Origin: Chlorokybus atmophyticus | Lineage: Eukaryota; Streptophyta; Chlorokybophyceae; Chlorokybales; Chlorokybaceae | Direction: 5' to 3' | DNA length: 64,000 nucleotides | Assembly: GCA_009103225.1 (NCBI GenBank) | Contig: RHPI01003041.1 | Location: 401,001 to 465,000, forward strand | Part shown: in pieces, positions 53,971-63,998 of the stretch | Position numbering within the stretch: the first letter of the stretch is position 1 | How the letters are laid out: every line of letters begins with the position of its first letter | Made by a program: the position numbers and the translations under genes | Notes under the pieces: model-generated | Seen by the model: only the letters and a program-made list of their open reading frames with translations | Database searches by the model: none | What the model was told of the DNA's origin: nothing

Positions 53971-56610
53971 CTGTGCATATGTGAGATTGGTCACGCTGTT
54001 CATGTGCATGACACTGGAGGCTGTGCATGTAGTATTGACAGTGTATGTCATGTGCAAGATACTTGAGGCTGTGCATGTGCAAGATAAAAGAACCCTAGCA
54101 TGTGGCATTGACAGTGCATCATAACCCACGTTGGTTGTGCTCGTCTTGTTTAGTCCCCTAAATCATGTCGCTGTGGTTGCAGCTGCTGATGGTTCGGATG
54201 GTCACAGAGGCAGTATTGTGGTGTGCCTTTTTCCACTCGGAGGGGGAGCCCTGTAAGATATCGCCCAAGTCACTGTTATCATTGGCTATGCCCTTGGTAG
54301 GCATGGTGGGGGTTTTCGCCACCAATAACACCCCACCGGCACCTTGCCCGCCCTGTGCGAACATGGGCTTCATCTCGGACATCGACCATAACGCCCACTA
54401 CGCCTCTGGCAGCACCAACGATCCATCAAACGCCACATACCCTCGGCATCACCGCCGTGTTAGGGCATAGCTTGGCGGAGCCATTTATGGTGTTTTCATG
54501 CGCAGGGACTTGCATTGCCACTTGTCAATGGTACGAACTGCTATTGCCACTGCACAAAGGTACCATTTCAATGCCACCTTTTACCGAAGGCATCTTCGTA
54601 CCATTGAAATGATAAAATCAGGATATTTATGCAAACTCACCCCACCCTGGACGTGCAATGGCTCAATCGCACCATAATAATGGTACGACAGAGCCGTCAC
54701 GCCAGTAAATGGCGGCCAAGCTTCCCACCTCTGGCCTGCAAAAGTAGCGGCGGCGGTGGCGGCGGCGGCGGCGGCTGTGCATGTTGCTTAATATGATGAT
54801 GCAGGTTACATTGGCGACACCTTTGTCGACGTCAGTAGTGAGCTATGGGAGTCCTTTGTCCGTATTGCCAAATGCGCTTCGCCACACGCAGCTCGGTCTA
54901 TATGCACATTGTTGGCAACAAGGTGTGCAGCTAACTATCTGCTCTGGCTTCCGCAATGTTGGCTTGACTGTGGGGTGGGTATGGGTGATTAATGGAGGCC
55001 TGCAGCTACGCTACATGTATCGCATGGCCTGCACAAAAAAACAAACTGCTCTTGCAAGGAAATGCATGTGAGTGTTGAGCGTATCTTTGCATTCCTTTGA
55101 GCTTGTTCTCACAGCCGCAATAGGTCCCGCATGGTGTTAACAAGGGGCTCCAAGGACTGCAGCTCCTAATCCACTCCTTGCTGCAGCAAGCAGCTCTCTG
55201 TGAAGATGGTCCTTGATGGCTTGCCTGTTGGTTTGTCCAATGTTGGTGATGCATGTTGCACAGCCCCATTGCTGTCGCCTGCCATTGTGCATGACGTGGC
55301 GCCCGGTATTTAATGGCTTCGCTGCTTGAACTCTTACAACCGCTATTTCTCGCAAGATGTGCCACGCCGGCGCCACCTGGTCCTCCGCCTCTTAGTTGAA
55401 CCCAGGTCCACTATGTCTGACATTCGCCCCGTCATCAACTTAATGCCCCTGCATGCCATCATCCGGCCATGAATGAAGCTGTTTGGGAGAGTGTACGCTA
55501 ACTCCCATTAGGGCTAGTCGAACAATGGCCTTTGTCGTTCAATGGATGTCACGACAGAGCCATTGTACGCTAATGGCTGGGGTTGGACGAGAGATGCCTC
55601 CGTTGTACCATAAATGTAACGCCCAAGCCATTGGTACCCTTAGTTGTACAAAGTGGATGATACGAATGCATAAGTCGTACCATCAACCATAGGCGATAAG
55701 GACGCACTACAAGTGCGACACTAGTGCGGGACACTTGACGTTCAAAACCGCCTCATTTTCGTTTTCGCGCCTCGTACATTTGGGCGGGCCAATTGGCGGC
55801 AGCGTTGTTGGATGCGGCAGCGCCCCATCAGCTAAGCAGGCGGCACCCGACTATCAGTTAGAGAGATGCCTTGGGGTCCATTTGTAGGTGCACCTCGTTG
55901 TGAAGGTCGGCGCCCCAAGTTTACATTCCCCTCAATGTTCAACCAGGCAACCGTCGCCAACCAGCAGCAGCTACTTGGCCAACCAATCGCAGCAAGACCC
56001 CGCGCTAGCACCTAGCCCATCACAACGACTCCATCTGACACCGCGGTCGCAAGGGCAAGCTAAAATGTATGCGTTCTTGATGCACTGTGCACGTTGCTTC
56101 TTGCGCAACTTTAAACTTTGATGCATGCTTCTTTTATGACTGGCACAGTAACTCACTGTATGCATTCTGGATACACTGTGTACGTTGCTTCTTGCTCAAC
56201 TATGAGAATTGCATCTTTCATGGCTGGCAGCATGATTCACGTGGTTGTGCTTGCAGAGGGTTGATTGGAACCCCCAACTAGAACGCATTTGGCCGTGAGG
56301 TAACAACCTCGGCCGTCAACACTTTGTCGTGCCTGTCATGGTCGAGGGCAACCTTGTCTCGGACAGGCTGCAGAGGAGTGCTAGTGCTGCACGCATGCTA
56401 GTGCCGTGCACTGCATTGGAGTCATGCAAGCAAAAGACAACCCCCCAATCGTGGGCATAGGCTTGAAGATGAGCCTACGCGGTGTTTTAGTGCAGTGGAC
56501 GAGCCGATGTTGCTCGCCACCTTTGTGTACAGACTGTGTCGTAGTGCACACAGTCAACAAGCCACCCCCCCTGAGATTCTGGGGTAGCCCTCTGCTCCAG
56601 AACTCAGTTC
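53971..56610. other. Repeat-rich region downstream of the gypsy element
   Basis: No gene recognised. Contains a GGC trinucleotide tract near 54747-54776 and a 10-bp inverted repeat, CATTTCAATG near 54564 with CATTGAAATG near 54603. The 3' LTR of the gypsy element must lie at the right end. Direct repeats of an AATGGC/TACGCTAA theme between 55480 and 55700 suggest further degenerate elements. Confidence 0.45.
56559..56573 (-). other. Putative polypurine tract and 3' LTR start of the gypsy element
   Basis: On the minus strand, about 40 nt after the polyprotein stop, a purine tract (AGGGGGGGTGG) is followed by TGTTGACTG, which has the TG start expected of an LTR. The far end of the LTR was not identified because the matching 5' LTR lies beyond the right edge of the window. 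Confidence 0.45.
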
Positions 56611-59600
56611 CTACCGACTGTGTGGGGGACCGTTGATGCGGCAGTCATCACACCAGTACTCCCACAAGGGTACTGCGTCCAGTGGAGGGTCAAGGGAGTA
56701 GCAGTGCATGCCTTGATTACAGCTATCGCATAACATCATCAATGGGTCGTCGTCGGCGCTGCCACACTTCTCGCATCGGGTGCTGCGCAGCGGACGCGGG
56801 TGCTGGATCTGGGCGAAGCCAGCAATGTAGGGGAGATGACAGGGCGCACAGTTGACCATGTTGTCCTTCATGCGCTCGCCTCGTTGTCCCAACAGGTCCA
56901 GTACCCCTGTGGGGTGCACCTTCAATACCTTGTAAACAGCACGCCCGACGGAGGTATCGAGGGTGTCGCGTGTGGACGCCATACGGTAGACGAAGTCTCC
57001 TGACTCGAAGCGGCGCTCCCGCTCCTTGTAGAAACCACTGCGCACACGCTCATAACGCAGCGTGTCGCGGTGCTGCGCGATGCGCAGGTTGTTGAAGGCC
57101 ATGGGGACTGTGTGTTCGAACAGCGCACTGCGCACTGTCAGATCATACAACATCTCGTCGGGGTTATCGAGATTGTCCACCACTCTGTCGACCTCCTGCT
57201 GTGCGCGGAAAGGGAGCAGTGGCTGCCTTCCGAACAGTAGATAGTATGGGCTGTACTCTCGCAGGGCTGCCTGCTTGGACAGCCGGTAGCCCATTGCTAC
57301 CCATGGGAGGTGATCATCCCAGGTATTCTTCTCGTAGGCAAGGACGTACTTGCGCAGTGCCTTCTTGATGGTCTGCACGGTACGTTCGGCGAGGCCGTCG
57401 GCCTGCGGGTGGTCGCGTGAGGTGCGACGGTGGTCGATGAAGCATCTGTCGATAAGCTTGTCGAAGGCTCCTCTGAACTCCGTACCCTGGTCGGTGATGA
57501 CTTCAGCGCAGCTGCCGAAGCGTCCGAGTACATGGGAGAGGAAAGCCTGGGCTACTCCCTCACTGCTCTTGTCGGGCAGGGGCACCAGCTCCACCCACTT
57601 GGAGAAGTGCTCGATCATGACGAGGATGTAGCGGTTGCCTCGCGCTGAGGGCGCTAGGTCTCCGAGGATGTCCAGTCCCCAGCGGTAGAACAACCCGGAA
57701 ATGGGAAGGGGATGCAAGGTGGCATTGCGCGTGTTGAGGCTGGCGCGAACCATGTCACACTGCTGACAGTTGCTGACGAACTCCCGCACCTGTCTGTGCA
57801 CCCCATACCACCAGTACTGGGTCCTGACCAGGCTGACCGTGCGCTTGACACCGAAGTGCCCGAGCTCGGTGTGAAGGGAGGAGATGATGCCTTCACGTGC
57901 AGCTGGTGTGGGGACCTCCTGATCTGCATCTTGTATCCGTCGATACAGCCTGTCGTTGGCCCAGCGGTAACGCTGAGTGCGTTGCCGGACGCGGTCCTTC
58001 TCGCGTGCGCTCATGCCTGCTGGAAGTTGTCCAGTCTGAAGCAGTGCGAGCGATGGCTCGTCCAGCCAGATGTCTTGTCGTGTGTCGGTGGGTGCCAGCT
58101 CCTCATCATCCACCTCAGGGTCGGCAGCGATTGCTTCTTCTGATAAAGGATCGGTGGTGGTGATGGCGGGCTCGAGAGCGGGCATGTCCCCGTCTGCTGC
58201 TGCCTCAGCGATCTGAGTCCTGCGTCCTGAGCGTAGCGCAGCGACAGCGAACATGGTGGCCACACCTGAAGGTGCAGCTGTAGGACCCAACTCATGTCGG
58301 GCGCCTGTGGCGTCGTTGGTGCTGAGGTGGGGGTTACGGCTGAGGCCATCCGCATCCTGGTTGGCAAGGCCTGCGCGGTGTTCCACCTCGAAGTCGTACT
58401 CCTGGAGCAGCAGCGCCCATCGTGCTAACTTTCCTGTCAAGTGCTGGTTGTTCATTAACCACTTGAGGGGTTGATGGTCAGTGACCAGTTGGAACTGCCG
58501 TCCAAACAGGAAGGGTCGGAAGAAGGAGATGGCCCACACTGCGGCGAGACACTCCCCTTCGTAGCTGCTGTAGTTGGCCTCAGCACTGTTGTTGCTGCGG
58601 CTGGCGTACGACACTACGCGCTCCTTCTTGTTGTTGTCGTGCTGTACGAGCACGGCCCCCATGCCGAGCTTGCTCCAGTCCGTGTGCAGGATGAACGACC
58701 TGGTGTAGTCAGGGCGTTGCAGATTGGGAGCTGTGGTGAGGCGGAGCTTCAGCTCCTGAAAGGCCTCCTGTTGTGCCTCCTTCCACAAGAACTCGGTGTC
58801 CTTCTTCAGTAGTTCGTTGAGAGGCCTTGCGATCTTGGCAAAGTCTTTGACAAACCGTCGGTAATAGTTGGCAAGGCCGAGGAAGGCCCGCAGTCGCGTG
58901 AGGTCTGTGGGGGCAGGGATAGCCACCAGTGCTTCCACTTTGGCCTGCTGTACGTACACACCATGGGGCACAATCATATGTCCTAGGTAGGGTACCTTGT
59001 GGGTGAAGAAGGTGCACTTGTCAGGGTGCACCGTCATCCCGACTTCCTTCAGCCTCTGTAGCACCTCTTCGATGTGCTGGAGATGCTCCTCATTGCTGTG
59101 ACTGAAGATGAGGATGTCGTCGATGTAGCAGCGCGCGAAGTCCAACCCCTTGAGGGCTTTGTCCATGACGCGCTGGAACTTGGCCGGAGCGTTCTTCAGT
59201 CCGAAGGGCATGACCTTCCACTGGTACAGCTGCCGGTTTCCCCAGAAGGAAGTCTTGTGCTTGTCCTCCTCCTTGATGGCGATCTGGTTGTACCCTTGGC
59301 GCATATCCAGGATACTATAGACCGTGCAGTCTCCTACATCGTCAAAGATGCCTTCTGCGGTAGGCATCGGATACCTGTCCTGCTTGGTCTTGTTGTTGAG
59401 GGGGCGATAGTCGCCACACATGCGCCGGTCTGTCCAGTTGCCTGCTGAATCTTTCTTCAGGGGCATGACGGTCGCGGCCGCAAAGTCCGATGTGGACTCC
59501 TCGATCAGGCCTGCATCTAGCAGCGCCTTGCACCTCTGTTCCACCAAGTCTTCTTCTAGCTTGGAGAGGCGGTACTGTCTTCTGAACACCGGTTCGGTGT

Positions 59601-62600
59601 CCACTAGTTCAATGTCCATCTGATATGCTAAGCATATGCCCAGCTCCTTCACACTGAAACTGAATTGGCTCCTCCACTTGTTGAGGAGAGCCTCGAGTTG
59701 CTCTCGAGTCTGGCCTGTGGCCAGCGGTCCAATGGCGTGGGACCATGAGGTAGCGTTGGCGACCACTGGAATGTCTTCCACAGTAACTGCTGCCTGCTCC
59801 TCCATGTGGGCGGTCTCGAGGGCGGTGTGTGCTGCTTTGGTCTCTGAAAAGCGAGCAATCCACCCCCCAGCCAGGTGTTCGAGCTCCTGGAAGGACACAT
59901 GGCGGTCCTGGAGAGCAAAGCACATTTCCAAGTACCACACCATGCTGTTCTGATCCATGGCGCGCCCCAACAACTGACATTGTTGACTGGTTGTCAGCGT
60001 GGAGCCTGTGATGCTGCTTGGAAAGAATCCCATAGCACGCTCGCGCTCGCGGGCATTGGGTTCTTCCAGCTGTCCAGTGTTGGAGTCCAACACCATGCCG
60101 TCGCCTGCATTGCGGAACGCGTAGGAGCCTGGATAGGATACAAGTGTGGGTAGCGCGCGGCGCGGCTGACCAGGCTGGTTGCACTGGTAGAAGTGGTGGT
60201 GGTCAAGGCGTGTGACTGGTTGCGCTGTGCGTCCAGGGTCCAGGATGTCATCGACGACGAGATTTCGTGGCCGATTGCTGTATAGGTACTCTGCCAGAAA
60301 CAGGTCTTCCACAATGGCCAGGTTGGTCCACTTGGCGCGGACGCGGTGTGCGCGAGATCCATGACGCGCGGCGTTGATTTTGAGAGGATGCCCCAGCAAG
60401 GAGCATACTTGCCGATAGGCCTTGGCGACGTGATGCCGCTTGTCATCCTCGGAGTGCACATTCTCGATGATGTACCCCAAGGGTCTAGCGATCTGACTGG
60501 TCTGTAGGAGTTTGATGACTCTCATTAGCTCCCAGAACAGCTGTGAGCGAGGATCAGAGAGCCCTTGGCCTCTGCCTGCCCTGGAGTGCCCTTGACACTC
60601 CCATCCTGCTATCAGCAGGTCAATGTTGCCGACTGCCTGCAGGTGATCCTTGGTAATCCAGCGGATGTCCTGCGGCAGAGCCTTCTGGCTCCCTTGCAGT
60701 GCCGACAGCGGTAGCTGCTGCGGGTAGCGCTGGTGCAGCTGTCGTAAATGATGGCTCAGAGCCTCCTGTGCATGAGGGTCAGGGTCACAGTAGAGGTACT
60801 TGGTGACTGTTGTTCCTGTGTTGAGGACAGCCGCAAGCCCACTGCCTATGCCTCCGAACAGCTCCAGCACGGTGATGCCTTGTTGTCGGCGGAACATGTG
60901 GAACTCCACAACTCCCGTAGCTATGTGGTACTGCTCCTGCACTGTAGCCTGGTCTTTGTAGGCAGGGAAGTGTGCAGTGAGCTGAGGCCTGGTCAGCAGC
61001 ATGTGTGCTGCTACTTGTGCGCTCCAGCGACGCTCGGATGGCTCCTGAAAGGCCACTTCTTTGGTGACAGTCTCCTGAGACTCATCGTACGGTGTAGGGG
61101 AGTCCTCTTCAGCGTTTAGGCTCGGGCTCGAGCTCGTTGCAGTTGTCCTCGGCTGCGTTCGGGCACGAGGCACACGTGAGCTTTTTGTAAGACTGTAGGT
61201 GGCTGCTGCAGCCGATCTTCGTTGCGAGCGGTCCTTGGCCACCAGTTCGAGAGGTAGGAATCCCTGCTCCTCTCCATCGTCCTCATCCCAATGTGGTCGA
61301 AACCATGCCTGCTCAGTCCAGCAGTCCAGCCCCATGCCGACAGGGAAGTTGCAGTCCTGTCCCAACAGTAGGTCAAAGGACCCGGCATCGGTGACCACAC
61401 ACCTTTGTACAATCTCGGTGCTGTGGGAAGGGTTTAGTCCGGTGAGGCGGATGCTCACAGCCTGCTTGGTAAGGCCGAGTACCTTGTCGCGGTTGCCGGT
61501 TGCGGTGTCCAGCTGGTAGGGACAGGGAAGCAGCTCAGCGCTGGTGATGCCGAGATCTCGTGCGAGGTAGCGCCCAATGATGACAGGCTGTGCTCCAGTG
61601 TCCAGCATCACGCGTTTGGGTGCCCGCCCATTGACGGTCACGTGCTTGCCTTGGTTGGCGATCATGGCTGCATTGGCGTTGATGCGCAGCCTCTTGAAGC
61701 GACGGAACCTCTTGCGTGGAGAGACTGTTGCTTTACTCTCATCTGCGGGGCCTGACCGTAGGGCAGCCAGGGCTCCTCTGCCTGATGGATCTTGTGGGCC
61801 TCCTTGTCCTCGGCTTTGTCCAAACCGTCCTTGTCGCGGTTGCTGGTACACGCGTGGTGGCCTAGGCACTGGAGGTGCTGCTGCAACCTGTCCAAGTGGA
61901 GGTGCAGGAGGGTTGACCCTCTGTGCAGCTGTTGTCATGCCAGGAGGAGTGGCCAGTGGCTGTGGCGGGAACCCTGGAGGACCTGGTGTTTGCGGGACTG
62001 CCTCTCGTGCAGCCTGCTCCTCTGCATAGGTCCATCGCACAGCATGGGCTGCCTCTCTGACTAGTGTACCTTCCCATGTCGCCGTCGCATTGTTGTCCGC
62101 ATCTATATAGCGATGGTTCTGAGGCATGGGCTGCAGGTACACTGCGCGTAGGAGCCGCGCTCTCATGTCGTGGGTGATGGTGGGCACCCTGAGGATCCCT
62201 GCCATGTAAGCATCCCATCTGCCGTTGACCACTCCCACTTCCAGCACTGTTATTGCTCGTGTGCGTACAGTGAGGCGGGTCTCTGGCTGTTGGACATGCT
62301 GCTCGTAAGCAGCGGCGATGCGCCTGCGCTGACGTCCTGCCTCCACTCCTGGCAAACTCAGTATAGCCTCCAGAGCTCCCTCCAGAGTGTCAGTGGCGGC
62401 GGAAGCCACTTCATCATAGGCTTGCCGTATGGAGCGAAGGAATGCGTCCACCCACGCTATTCTGGCGCCGAAAGCGAACAACGGGACTGCGGGATGGTTG
62501 GTGACCAGCCACGTCACTAACCGTGCGCGTGCCGCGTTGCCATTGTCTCGCATCCCAAGCATCTGCCGAAGTCCGATGCCTTCTTGCCGATGCAGCATGG

Positions 62601-63998
62601 TTGCTTGTCGCAACAGAGCAGTGCGTAGTTGTTGCTCTCCAACCAGTCCTGCTCCATCTCTTTGTGTACACCCTTGTGGTGTAAGGTAGCCCCTCCCTGG
62701 CTCCCTTTGGTCCTCAGGTAGATCCTCCACCAGCGCAGGCAGCAGCGGGGCGATCACCCCCCTGGTTTGTTGAGCCAACGCCCTCGCTTGGTCAGAGTTG
62801 GTCTCGACGAAGAGCGGAGTGGTGCTGGAGGATGGACCAGCAGTTGGTGACTGAGGTATTGGTGCACGTGTAGCTTCAAGAGCTTGTTCACGTGCAGCAA
62901 TGGCGGCAGCTTGATCCTGTCGCCAATGATATGCTTGTTCCAGTGCGTGGTAGCGCTGATGAAGACGAGCGGTTGTAGGAGGTCCGAGTGCTTCATCAGT
63001 GCCCAAAGGCAGGTCGGCTGCGTCGGCGATTCGCTGCTGGATGGCGTCTCGGCGGTCCCGATACGTGTCCAACGGGCTGGGTTCAAAGGTGGTGGTTGGC
63101 ATGCGTGCAGGCTGGCGCGGGGCGGTCTGCATGTTGTTGTGCAACGCCCAGAACAGCTGCAGAGCCAACTCCAACACTACAGGTGGGCTGTAGCTCATCA
63201 AGAACACCCTGTCACGCATCGGAGGTGCAGTGCCAGCAAGGATCTCATCTTCTAACTGGTGTTGAGTGAGTGCTGGAAGGGTGTGAACCTCTGGCAGCGG
63301 GAAGACGCGATCATCGCGGGCGACACGCGTGGTGCGCTCCCCCCCCCGACCGAAGGCGATGGTAGTGGGGTCTGCTCCGCGCAGGATGGTTTCCCATGCT
63401 CGTTCAGCTTGCTGACCAGTTGGGACAGCCTGAGTGACGTCGAGAGCGGGCAGACTGGCTGCGCGCATCGCTGCAGAGACAGCGGGCTCGACGATGGCCA
63501 TTGTGGCAGTTGCGACGGTATCGGTCAGTGGTGCGAGAGTTGTCTCAACGCCCCCGGACAGAGGCGCTGCTGCAGTGGGAAGTGCACCGCCCACTGGCGC
63601 AGATTCGGTAGTGATGGCGGCTGCTGCCAGTGTGCTCACCAGCGTCCGCGTCACGGTGCCCACCGGTGTACCAGGTCGTGGTGCAACTGGAGTGGATAAT
63701 GCTGACGTTGATGGAGTCGACGTTGTAGCCGGTGTGGCTGTTGCTGCGGAGGCAGCACCACTGGTGGCTTCGGAGGAGGTGCCTGCTGATGTTGTTGCAG
63801 CTTCCCCTCGTGCTCGTCGCGATGGTTGCACGCGGGACGGAGTGTTCCTGTCTCTCTCGCGTTTTGCAGCCATCAGCGCCCATCGGGCCATGTAGCAGGC
63901 GCAGTAGTCCTGCTCCTTGTCTTCCTCCAAGCGTGCCATGCGTGCCATTAGGGCTGCCATATGGTCATCAGCTGGTGGGTTGGCTGAAGCCTTGGCTG
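56611..63998 (-). CDS. Ty3/gypsy-type polyprotein with embedded DNMT3-like methyltransferase and C-terminal PHD finger
   Basis: A single uninterrupted frame, open to the right edge; the first visible ATG is at 63960 (2449 codons from there to the TAG at 56611), and the true start may lie outside. Numbering from that ATG: a gag-like region to about 740, helical and without a CCHC knuckle; aspartic protease with MLDTGAQP (Asp 787); a C5-cytosine methyltransferase-like domain at about 1020-1360 with motif I VLELFGGIGSGL, motif IV AGWECQGHSRAG (Cys 1122), motif VI IIENV (Glu 1166), motif VIII AHRVRAKWTNL and motif X LLGRAMDQNSMVW; reverse transcriptase with CYIDDILIFSH (YIDD from 1612); RNase H starting around ILHTDWSKLGMGAVL; integrase with an HHCC finger (LHTELGHFGVKR...CQQC) and DDE residues in LDILGD, ITDQGTEF and LAERTVQ. 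The tail at about 2390-2440 is a C4HC3 PHD finger (CEKC, CDSC, HC, WCDDC). Protease-RT-RNase H-integrase order is Ty3/gypsy. An intact frame suggests recent activity. Confidence 0.95.
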   Translation of the reverse strand, partial: AKASANPPADDHMAALMARMARLEEDKEQDYCACYMARWALMAAKRERDRNTPSRVQPSRRARGEAATTSAGTSSEATSGAASAATATPATTSTPSTSALSTPVAPRPGTPVGTVTRTLVSTLAAAAITTESAPVGGALPTAAAPLSGGVETTLAPLTDTVATATMAIVEPAVSAAMRAASLPALDVTQAVPTGQQAERAWETILRGADPTTIAFGRGGERTTRVARDDRVFPLPEVHTLPALTQHQLEDEILAGTAPPMRDRVFLMSYSPPVVLELALQLFWALHNNMQTAPRQPARMPTTTFEPSPLDTYRDRRDAIQQRIADAADLPLGTDEALGPPTTARLHQRYHALEQAYHWRQDQAAAIAAREQALEATRAPIPQSPTAGPSSSTTPLFVETNSDQARALAQQTRGVIAPLLPALVEDLPEDQREPGRGYLTPQGCTQRDGAGLVGEQQLRTALLRQATMLHRQEGIGLRQMLGMRDNGNAARARLVTWLVTNHPAVPLFAFGARIAWVDAFLRSIRQAYDEVASAATDTLEGALEAILSLPGVEAGRQRRRIAAAYEQHVQQPETRLTVRTRAITVLEVGVVNGRWDAYMAGILRVPTITHDMRARLLRAVYLQPMPQNHRYIDADNNATATWEGTLVREAAHAVRWTYAEEQAAREAVPQTPGPPGFPPQPLATPPGMTTAAQRVNPPAPPLGQVAAAPPVPRPPRVYQQPRQGRFGQSRGQGGPQDPSGRGALAALRSGPADESKATVSPRKRFRRFKRLRINANAAMIANQGKHVTVNGRAPKRVMLDTGAQPVIIGRYLARDLGITSAELLPCPYQLDTATGNRDKVLGLTKQAVSIRLTGLNPSHSTEIVQRCVVTDAGSFDLLLGQDCNFPVGMGLDCWTEQAWFRPHWDEDDGEEQGFLPLELVAKDRSQRRSAAAATYSLTKSSRVPRARTQPRTTATSSSPSLNAEEDSPTPYDESQETVTKEVAFQEPSERRWSAQVAAHMLLTRPQLTAHFPAYKDQATVQEQYHIATGVVEFHMFRRQQGITVLELFGGIGSGLAAVLNTGTTVTKYLYCDPDPHAQEALSHHLRQLHQRYPQQLPLSALQGSQKALPQDIRWITKDHLQAVGNIDLLIAGWECQGHSRAGRGQGLSDPRSQLFWELMRVIKLLQTSQIARPLGYIIENVHSEDDKRHHVAKAYRQVCSLLGHPLKINAARHGSRAHRVRAKWTNLAIVEDLFLAEYLYSNRPRNLVVDDILDPGRTAQPVTRLDHHHFYQCNQPGQPRRALPTLVSYPGSYAFRNAGDGMVLDSNTGQLEEPNARERERAMGFFPSSITGSTLTTSQQCQLLGRAMDQNSMVWYLEMCFALQDRHVSFQELEHLAGGWIARFSETKAAHTALETAHMEEQAAVTVEDIPVVANATSWSHAIGPLATGQTREQLEALLNKWRSQFSFSVKELGICLAYQMDIELVDTEPVFRRQYRLSKLEEDLVEQRCKALLDAGLIEESTSDFAAATVMPLKKDSAGNWTDRRMCGDYRPLNNKTKQDRYPMPTAEGIFDDVGDCTVYSILDMRQGYNQIAIKEEDKHKTSFWGNRQLYQWKVMPFGLKNAPAKFQRVMDKALKGLDFARCYIDDILIFSHSNEEHLQHIEEVLQRLKEVGMTVHPDKCTFFTHKVPYLGHMIVPHGVYVQQAKVEALVAIPAPTDLTRLRAFLGLANYYRRFVKDFAKIARPLNELLKKDTEFLWKEAQQEAFQELKLRLTTAPNLQRPDYTRSFILHTDWSKLGMGAVLVQHDNNKKERVVSYASRSNNSAEANYSSYEGECLAAVWAISFFRPFLFGRQFQLVTDHQPLKWLMNNQHLTGKLARWALLLQEYDFEVEHRAGLANQDADGLSRNPHLSTNDATGARHELGPTAAPSGVATMFAVAALRSGRRTQIAEAAADGDMPALEPAITTTDPLSEEAIAADPEVDDEELAPTDTRQDIWLDEPSLALLQTGQLPAGMSAREKDRVRQRTQRYRWANDRLYRRIQDADQEVPTPAAREGIISSLHTELGHFGVKRTVSLVRTQYWWYGVHRQVREFVSNCQQCDMVRASLNTRNATLHPLPISGLFYRWGLDILGDLAPSARGNRYILVMIEHFSKWVELVPLPDKSSEGVAQAFLSHVLGRFGSCAEVITDQGTEFRGAFDKLIDRCFIDHRRTSRDHPQADGLAERTVQTIKKALRKYVLAYEKNTWDDHLPWVAMGYRLSKQAALREYSPYYLLFGRQPLLPFRAQQEVDRVVDNLDNPDEMLYDLTVRSALFEHTVPMAFNNLRIAQHRDTLRYERVRSGFYKERERRFESGDFVYRMASTRDTLDTSVGRAVYKVLKVHPTGVLDLLGQRGERMKDNMVNCAPCHLPYIAGFAQIQHPRPLRSTRCEKCGSADDDPLMMLCDSCNQGMHCYSLDPPLDAVPLWEYWCDDCRINGPPHSR
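56640..56790 (-). other. PHD finger at the C terminus of the gypsy polyprotein
   Basis: Eight zinc ligands are in C4HC3 order: CEKC, then CDSC twelve residues on, then HC, then CDDC near the end. The tryptophan two residues before the last pair (YWCDDC) is a PHD hallmark. PHD fingers typically read methylated or unmodified histone H3 tails. In many gypsy elements a chromodomain occupies this position. Confidence 0.88.
60840..60915 (-). other. Methyltransferase motif I (SAM-binding) in the gypsy polyprotein
   Basis: The minus-strand translation reads ITVLELFGGIGSGLAAVL, the FxGxG loop that binds S-adenosylmethionine in C5 methyltransferases. It is followed by YLYCDPDPHAQEALSHHL, where an acidic residue after the second strand is expected. 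Confidence 0.85.

Noticed and set aside
57712-58143. Open plus-strand frames antisense to the gypsy polyprotein (also 58471-58812, 61577-62029, 63434-63895)
   Set aside because: Shadow frames of a GC-rich coding strand; none has its own domain.
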